Source: TMED14 sp965657195
GTDB taxonomy: Bacteria; Bacteroidota; Bacteroidia; Flavobacteriales; Schleiferiaceae
Reading direction: 5' to 3'
Length of the DNA stretch: 8,715 nucleotides
Assembly (NCBI GenBank): GCA_965657195.1
Contig: CBFHNK010000066.1
Span: 1 to 8,715, forward strand
Below, one piece after another: positions 4,666 through 8,715 of the stretch. Both the position numbers and the translations under genes were made by a program. Position 1 is the stretch's first letter, and every line of letters starts with the position of its first letter. The notes beneath the pieces were generated by a model that was not told where the DNA came from, ran no database searches, and was given only the letters and a program-made list of their open reading frames with translations.

Positions 4666-6684
4666 ATGCGCTTTTCAGCCCTCCTACTTTCTGGTCTCCT
4701 CCTCGGCTTAACGGCTCAAGGTCAAACGATTCAACGCTGTGCTGCCGACGAAGTCTTCGCGCACGAGGTTGCCAGGAACCCCCAGCGCGAAGCGTTCCGC
4801 GCCGAAACCGAAGCCGAGATGCATCGCGTGCAGCAGCTTGGAATGCCTGAGTCGGTGGTGCACCAGATTCCGGTGGTGGTTCACGTGATGTACTACGACG
4901 AGGGCGACAATATTAGCGAAGCCCAAATTCTGTCGGCCCTTCAGATCCTCAATGAAGACATGCGCCGCATCAATCCCGACACGGGAAATCTTCGCGCCTT
5001 ATTTAAGGGTGTGGCCGCAGACATGGAAGTTGAGTTTGTGCTCGCGAAAAAGGGACCGAATGGCGAGTGCACGAACGGCATCAACCGCCAGTGGAGCCCG
5101 AATTCGCTCAAGGCCAACAATGCCATCAAATCTGAATTGAATTGGCCCAACACCAAGTACCTCAACATTTGGGTGGTGCGCAATATTGAACTCAGTGGGA
5201 TTCCTGCCGGCAGCATTGTGCTTGGATATGCGGCGTTTCCGTACAACGGAATTCCAGTGACGCAGGACGGAATTGTAATCCGCCACGACCACCTGGGCAA
5301 TGTTGGAACCGCGGCCGGCACGCGCAACCGCACCCTCACCCATGAGGTGGGCCACTTCCTTAACTTATTTCACACGTTTCAAAACGGATGCGGATTTGGC
5401 GACCAGTGCGCCGACACGCCGCCTGTGGTTTCTGCGAGCTCAGGTTGCAACGCAGCCCAAAACACCTGTGCAACCGACAGCCCAGATCTCGTGGATATGA
5501 TCGAGAACTACATGGACTACACCAACGACGCGTGCATGAATACGTTTACGCTGGACCAAAAGGCCCGCGCCAAGGCGGTGCTGAATTCGCCAGTGCTTCG
5601 CGGAAACCTCACCACGGCCGCCAACCTTTTAGCGACGGGCGTTACGGGAACCTTGAGCTGCAGCCCCGTGGCCGACTTTGAATTGACCCGCAGCCTACTG
5701 TGTGCCGGCGATGCGCTGACGTTTGAGGACAACTCGGCCTACCTCGGCAATCCGATTTACCACTGGAACGTGCTGGACGCGAACAACCAGGTCGTGCACC
5801 ACACCACGACCCAGAATCCAAGTTTGGTGATGGCCAACCCCGGCCAGTACACGGTGAGTTTGACGATTCAGGCGAGCAACGGTTCAAACACGATGAACAA
5901 GCCCTTAGCCCTCACTGTGCGCCCGGCCGCAGGCACCACCTACAGCCCTTGGTTTATTGGGACGATGGAGGATCCGCTTCCGAACGCCGACTGGACGACG
6001 ACCACGTTTGCCGACAGCAGCTACTGGCGCCGCACCACCGTGGCGAGCAAGCAGGGTTCGGCCAGCTACCTCTTTCAGAACTACAAGCTCCCCGCGGGTG
6101 GAGAGGTCAGTTCATTGATCGCGGGTCCAATCGCCTTCCCCAACACCGGAACCCTCAATTTGCGCTTCGCCCACGCTTTTGTGCGCCGTGCGGCCTCAAA
6201 CAACGACCAGCTCAAGGTTTTTGTCAGTAGCGACTGCGGGGCCACATGGCAGTTGGCGCGACTGATCCCGGCTTTTCAGCTCGGAATCAACGGAGCCGTG
6301 ACCACCCCCTACGTGCCTGCCCCTGCCGACTGGAAGTACACGACCATCAACCTTGCGAGCCTTGGCCTTCAGGGCGCGGGCGACTTGATGATTCGCTTTT
6401 CGATGGTCTCAGGTGGCGGAAACAACCTCTACTTGGACGACGTACAGCTGACCACTACGTTAGGCGAAGATGAGTTGGCAGCTCCCTCGATGTGGGTACA
6501 ACCAAATCCGTCGCGAGGCGGAGCCACCCTTGTGGGTGCCGAAGGCCGCGTGCGCATCACGGACCTCAGCGGACGCGTGGTCGCCGAACTGACGGCGAAT
6601 GGCGAGGCGGCTCTTCCGGAGCTTTCAGCCGGGACCTACATGCTGCACACCGCGGCGGGCGTGCTGCGCTGGATGGTGCTGTAG
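4666..6684 (+). CDS. Secreted M43-family zinc metalloprotease with PKD-like domain and T9SS sorting domain
   Basis: This 672-residue modular exoenzyme probably degrades external proteins. Order of parts: signal peptide 1-19 (MRF, hydrophobic core, cleavage likely after AQG); propeptide to about 60; metalloprotease about 65-310; PKD-like domain about 332-421; beta-sandwich domain about 425-600, ending in a LYLDDVQL strand; and type IX sorting domain about 609-672 (VQPNPSRGG, ITDLSGRVV, LSAGTYMLH). The zinc site is HEVGHFLNLFH (His226, Glu227, His230, His236). NYMDY supplies the Met-turn (Met283), followed by a conserved NDACMNTFTLDQKARAK block, typical of the pappalysin/cytophagalysin group. 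Asn replaces the usual Gly in the third position of the zinc motif. ATG 4666 is chosen because the signal peptide starts there; an upstream in-frame start would put 36 extra residues before it. The gene stands alone, divergent from rplM. Surface anchoring versus release cannot be decided, and the substrate is unknown. Confidence 0.92.
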   Translation: MRFSALLLSGLLLGLTAQGQTIQRCAADEVFAHEVARNPQREAFRAETEAEMHRVQQLGMPESVVHQIPVVVHVMYYDEGDNISEAQILSALQILNEDMRRINPDTGNLRALFKGVAADMEVEFVLAKKGPNGECTNGINRQWSPNSLKANNAIKSELNWPNTKYLNIWVVRNIELSGIPAGSIVLGYAAFPYNGIPVTQDGIVIRHDHLGNVGTAAGTRNRTLTHEVGHFLNLFHTFQNGCGFGDQCADTPPVVSASSGCNAAQNTCATDSPDLVDMIENYMDYTNDACMNTFTLDQKARAKAVLNSPVLRGNLTTAANLLATGVTGTLSCSPVADFELTRSLLCAGDALTFEDNSAYLGNPIYHWNVLDANNQVVHHTTTQNPSLVMANPGQYTVSLTIQASNGSNTMNKPLALTVRPAAGTTYSPWFIGTMEDPLPNADWTTTTFADSSYWRRTTVASKQGSASYLFQNYKLPAGGEVSSLIAGPIAFPNTGTLNLRFAHAFVRRAASNNDQLKVFVSSDCGATWQLARLIPAFQLGINGAVTTPYVPAPADWKYTTINLASLGLQGAGDLMIRFSMVSGGGNNLYLDDVQLTTTLGEDELAAPSMWVQPNPSRGGATLVGAEGRVRITDLSGRVVAELTANGEAALPELSAGTYMLHTAAGVLRWMVL

Positions 6685-6687
6685 TCC

Positions 6688-8175
6688 TTAGTCCAGTTTA
6701 AATACGTAGGTGTCAGGGCCCGGAAGCTGCGCCACGAGCGTGAAGCGCTCGGGGAACGCCTGGTACGCCGGGATAAAGTAGCGGCCCACCGACCCAAATC
6801 CGAGCTGGTCCACGACCACGTGGGTAATTCCGTCGGCTTTGAGCTGGTCAATGAACGCCTTCGGGTCGGCTTCGGCCGGAAAGCGTTGGGCGCGACGTTC
6901 TGCAAACAAGTACCACAGCGCGGGCTTTGAGGTGGCGACTTGGGCGTCCGGCGGAGTATTCTCCTTGGTGAATTCCGCCAGCCTGAAGTAGTTGCTGAAC
7001 GAGGCGGGGTACTCCATTTGGGCCTCTTCGCGCAGGGTTTTGATCGGTCCGAACATGACTACCGCGAGGGCGGCGAACCACCATGGGTTCCAGGTCGGAA
7101 CCGCGCGGCGCGCGGCTTCCCAGGTTCCGTACAAAGCAGAGAGCATAAGTACCGGAACCAGCGGCTGGATAAAGCGCACTCCGTACCATACCGACGGCCA
7201 GAGCAAAAAGATGGCGGCCGAGGCAAGGACGTATCCCGCTACCAGCCAGCGGAGCTTGGGGAGGCGTGCGATTCCGTAGGCGATTGCCACGAGTAGCACA
7301 AGGCCAATGAAGGTGTGGGTGATGGGCTCCTCGGGGTTGTAGTCGACCTTGAGGACCGGAAACATGCTGTTGGGCAGTTCCTGACCGAGGTAGCGCGCGG
7401 CGTTTTCAGTGATGCGGTCCCACATTCCGCCGGCGTCCACCAAACCCTCTTCAGGGCGGTAGGGGTTGACCGACAAGAGCTGGTCGACGTAGGTCGATTT
7501 GGTTCCGGCGGCGCGACCGCGAAGGACCCACGGGGCGTAGAGGGCAAAGAAGCTCACGCCAAAGGTTACTGCAGCGGCCCAGCGGCGCTCAAAGAGAAGG
7601 TAGAGTCCGATTCCGGCTCCGAGCGCAATGCCCGCCGTGCGGATGTAGAATGCGGCCGAGGCCAGCACCACCACCAGCCAAAAGTCGTAGGATTTGTAGA
7701 ATGGTTTGGATTCCGGATCCCAGCGCAGCAACGTCCACAGGGCCAGCATTGAGGCGGCGGTGTACGGAATTTCACTCATCATAATGCTACTTGACCGCAA
7801 AAGGTGGCTGTTGAGGCCCACTAAAATGACTGCGGCCCAGGCCAAGGCCTTGGATCCGCTGGCGTTTTCGGCGATTCCGCGGAACCACCAGAGCGCCGCT
7901 CCAAAAAGGATTCCGTTCACCAGTTTGAGCCACGTAAAGCTCTTGCCCAGCAGCATGGCCACCGCAAGCACTGCGGGGTAGCCCGGGGGGAAATGGTTGG
8001 CCGGAGGGGTTCCGGGTATGTGAATGTTGGTGTAGCCCTCCCCCTGCGCCAAGGCCTGGCCAAGGATGTAGTAGCCCGCGTTGTCGCCGCCCATGTCAAG
8101 CTTGGCGTCAAAGATGAATGCGTATACGAGTCCGAAGGCGAGCGCGAAGAGCGCCGGAATTTTAAAGCGTTGCAT
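6688..8175 (-). CDS. GT-C fold membrane glycosyltransferase, PMT/ArnT-like (GT39/GT83-type)
   Basis: This 495-residue inner-membrane protein has about ten to twelve hydrophobic segments, spread over residues 7-378, and a soluble C-terminal part (about 385-495). The first segment is followed by a loop with GGDNAGYYILGQALAQGEGY (29-48), where Asp31 is a plausible catalytic acidic residue. HFPPGYP is at 61-67 and MSEIPY with Glu135 at 133-138. An acidic loop-1 residue, an F-P-P-G-Y-P motif and an S-E-x-P motif are typical of PMT/ArnT-like enzymes, which transfer sugars from polyprenyl-phosphate donors to proteins or lipids on the outer face of the membrane. Donor and acceptor cannot be read from the sequence. 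The ATG at 8173-8175 comes 4 nt after a TAAATTCG box. The gene is monocistronic here and ends 3 bp from the protease stop in tail-to-tail orientation. Confidence 0.85.
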   Translation of the reverse strand: MQRFKIPALFALAFGLVYAFIFDAKLDMGGDNAGYYILGQALAQGEGYTNIHIPGTPPANHFPPGYPAVLAVAMLLGKSFTWLKLVNGILFGAALWWFRGIAENASGSKALAWAAVILVGLNSHLLRSSSIMMSEIPYTAASMLALWTLLRWDPESKPFYKSYDFWLVVVLASAAFYIRTAGIALGAGIGLYLLFERRWAAAVTFGVSFFALYAPWVLRGRAAGTKSTYVDQLLSVNPYRPEEGLVDAGGMWDRITENAARYLGQELPNSMFPVLKVDYNPEEPITHTFIGLVLLVAIAYGIARLPKLRWLVAGYVLASAAIFLLWPSVWYGVRFIQPLVPVLMLSALYGTWEAARRAVPTWNPWWFAALAVVMFGPIKTLREEAQMEYPASFSNYFRLAEFTKENTPPDAQVATSKPALWYLFAERRAQRFPAEADPKAFIDQLKADGITHVVVDQLGFGSVGRYFIPAYQAFPERFTLVAQLPGPDTYVFKLD

Positions 8176-8179
8176 GGGG

Positions 8180-8187
8180 CGAATTTA
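8180..8187 (-). promoter_or_regulatory. Possible -7 box for the glycosyltransferase gene
   Basis: TAAATTCG on the minus strand fits TAnnTT[T/C]G and stands 4 nt (CCCC) before the ATG, so the transcript would be essentially leaderless. No TTG or TTTG is found at the proper distance upstream; that DNA is the TTGGC repeat block, which contains no TTG on this strand. The call therefore rests on the -7 box alone. Confidence 0.35.
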
Positions 8188-8192
8188 GGACA

Positions 8193-8234
8193 TTGGCTCG
8201 TTGGCGAGGTTGGCGCGTTGGCGAGGTTGGCTTG
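8193..8234. repeat. Short tandem repeat, TTGGC-based 8/9-mers (17-bp period)
   Basis: Five consecutive units begin TTGGC: TTGGCTCG, TTGGCGAGG, TTGGCGCG, TTGGCGAGG and TTGGCTTG. Because 8- and 9-base units alternate, the array also has a 17-bp period, with the 16-mer CGTTGGCGAGGTTGGC occurring exactly twice (8199-8214 and 8216-8231). It begins 17 bp upstream of the glycosyltransferase ATG. Function unknown; replication slippage is a likely origin. Confidence 0.85.
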
Positions 8235-8285
8235 TTGCGCTTCGCGCTAGGGCCGCTGTGCGGCTAGGGCTGCTGCGCAGCTAAA
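8235..8285. repeat. Three tandem 17-bp mini-hairpin units
   Basis: Three consecutive 17-base units each hold a short inverted repeat with a 3-nt loop and a following TA. Unit 1 (8235-8251) has GCGC-TTC-GCGC and TAGG. Unit 2 (8252-8268) has GCCGC-TGT-GCGGC and TAGG. Unit 3 (8269-8285) has GCTGC-TGC-GCAGC and TAAA. Stem bases change in pairs between units, so the fold is kept while the sequence differs. They continue in phase with the 17-bp period of the adjacent TTGGC block. They resemble small REP-like intergenic repeats. Confidence 0.75.
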
Positions 8286-8365
8286 TTCTCTAAACGGATA
8301 TTTTAGTCAATGTGTTGAAATACTGACACTTTTACATTTCGCGCGCTGGGAAAAAAAGTAAAATC

Positions 8366-8377
8366 CGGTTATAACCG
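8366..8377. promoter_or_regulatory. 12-bp perfect palindrome, possible operator
   Basis: CGGTTATAACCG is a perfect inverted repeat without spacer, about 100 bp upstream of the permease -7 box and about 190 bp from the glycosyltransferase start. Its size suits a homodimeric repressor site, but there is only one copy and no regulator gene lies beside it. The flanks (an A7 run at 8351-8357 and AATCAGC) add no further symmetry. Confidence 0.3.
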
Positions 8378-8472
8378 AATCAGCGCTTCGCGCATACGGC
8401 GTCACTAGAAACGAGTAACCAGCAACCAACAAGCTCTTGAGCCAAACACCTACTAATTTGATAGGAATTTAA

Positions 8473-8480
8473 TACCTTTG
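8473..8480 (+). promoter_or_regulatory. Putative -7 promoter box of the permease-like gene
   Basis: TACCTTTG is an exact match to the Bacteroidota -7 consensus TAnnTTTG. The GTG start follows after 4 nt (CGCC). A TTTG at 8457-8460 is the only nearby -33-like sequence, but its 12-nt spacing is shorter than the usual 19-21. An in-frame stop at 8470-8472 excludes any earlier start, so the mRNA from this box would be leaderless or nearly so. Confidence 0.55.
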
Positions 8481-8484
8481 CGCC

Positions 8485-8715
8485 GTGGAACCCTGGATTC
8501 TAGGCAGCGTATATGCAGCGGTCGTGGTGGCGCTCGTGCTAGGCGTGCGCGCATCATGGGCCTTTGTGGGCGGCGCGCTCACGCTGGTTGCGATGGGCGT
8601 TTTGAGTCCGGCCGAGTGGTTGGCGTCGGCGACGAATCCCAGTTTGTTGATTTTGTGGTTGTTGTTGGTGGCCTCGGTGGCGATTGAGCAGCGTCTGGCG
8701 ATTGGCCGACTGCTT
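8485..8715 (+). CDS. SLC13/DASS-type permease, N-terminal fragment
   Basis: The frame is open for 77 codons to the end of the window. It starts at GTG 8485-8487, the only start codon after the in-frame TAA at 8470-8472 and before an internal ATG 37 codons in. The protein is very hydrophobic, with three probable membrane segments at about residues 5-21, 25-41 and 53-67. The arrangement, with a segment ending in GVLSPAEWLAS, then NPSLLILWLL and VASVAIEQ (about 38-69), resembles the start of SLC13/CitT-type permeases, in which a G-[LV]-[LV]-[ST]-x-x-E-A-L-x-G-F-x-[ND]-P block precedes the second or third helix. Such proteins move dicarboxylates, sulfate or similar anions with sodium. With only the first fifth or less visible, both substrate and subfamily are open, and other ion-transporter families remain possible. 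Confidence 0.6.
   Translation, partial: MEPWILGSVYAAVVVALVLGVRASWAFVGGALTLVAMGVLSPAEWLASATNPSLLILWLLLVASVAIEQRLAIGRLL

Larger units (their letters stand above)
8176..8484. other. 309-bp gene-free intergenic region between divergent genes
   Basis: The region separates the start of the glycosyltransferase gene (minus) from the start of the permease-like gene (plus). I find no plausible coding frame, tRNA or known RNA. It holds a TTGGC tandem block (8193-8234), three consecutive mini-hairpins (8235-8285), an AT-rich stretch (8286-8340), a 12-bp palindrome (8366-8377), a second copy of GCGCTTCGCGC (8383-8393; first copy 8237-8247), an AACCAGCAACCAAC low-complexity stretch (8417-8430) and the permease -7 box (8473-8480). 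Confidence 0.8.

Noticed and set aside
8193..8285. CRISPR-like array
   Set aside because: Units are only 8-17 bp and contiguous, without spacers of constant length, and no cas gene is present in the window.
8333..8340. TACATTTC as an additional -7 box in the large intergenic region
   Set aside because: The last base deviates, no -33 TTTG is at the right distance, and it is about 145 bp from the permease start while a consensus box sits next to that start.
1..8715. Defence, phage, transposon or biosynthetic system
   Set aside because: All large frames are assigned to housekeeping, exoenzyme, glycosyltransferase or permease-like genes; no transposase, integrase, nuclease, toxin or terminal repeats are visible.

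Overview
The window looks like a chromosomal segment of a Bacteroidota bacterium with fairly high GC, perhaps a marine Flavobacteriales member of the Cryomorphaceae/Schleiferiaceae type. The phylum call rests on four things: a secreted protease ending in a type IX secretion (T9SS) sorting domain, Bacteroidota-style promoters (TTTG, 19-nt spacer, TAnnTT[T/C]G), A-rich rather than Shine-Dalgarno-like start regions, and the cluster rplM-rpsI-rpsB-tsf-pyrH-frr. The family-level guess is weak.

Layout: (1) 2-190 (+) is the C-terminal end of glucose-6-phosphate isomerase (pgi), overlapping tail-to-tail by 40 bp with a MarR-family regulator. (2) 151-4543 (-) is a housekeeping block read rplM, rpsI, rpsB, tsf, pyrH, frr, marR: ribosomal proteins L13, S9 and S2, elongation factor Ts, UMP kinase, ribosome recycling factor and the regulator. 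A well-formed promoter precedes rplM. Hairpins resembling intrinsic terminators follow rpsI, rpsB and tsf, so the block is probably divided into units of different expression level, and pyrH-frr-marR may start from its own promoter beside the tsf hairpin. (3) 4666-6684 (+) encodes a secreted M43-type zinc metalloprotease with a PKD-like domain, a beta-sandwich domain and a T9SS sorting domain, transcribed divergently from rplM. (4) 6688-8175 (-) encodes a multi-membrane GT-C (PMT/ArnT-like) glycosyltransferase whose stop lies 3 bp from the protease stop. (5) 8176-8484 is a 309-bp gene-free region with short tandem repeats, three small hairpins and a 12-bp palindrome. (6) 8485 to the window end (+) is the N-terminus of a membrane protein resembling SLC13-type permeases, with a GTG start.

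Most of the region is core translation and nucleotide metabolism. I see no CRISPR array, phage, transposon, defence system, tRNA or rRNA, and no convincing undescribed system. The more interesting points are regulatory: hairpins inside the ribosomal operon, -7 boxes that almost touch start codons (possible leaderless mRNAs), the pgi/marR overlap, and the in-phase 17-bp repeat block at 8201-8285.
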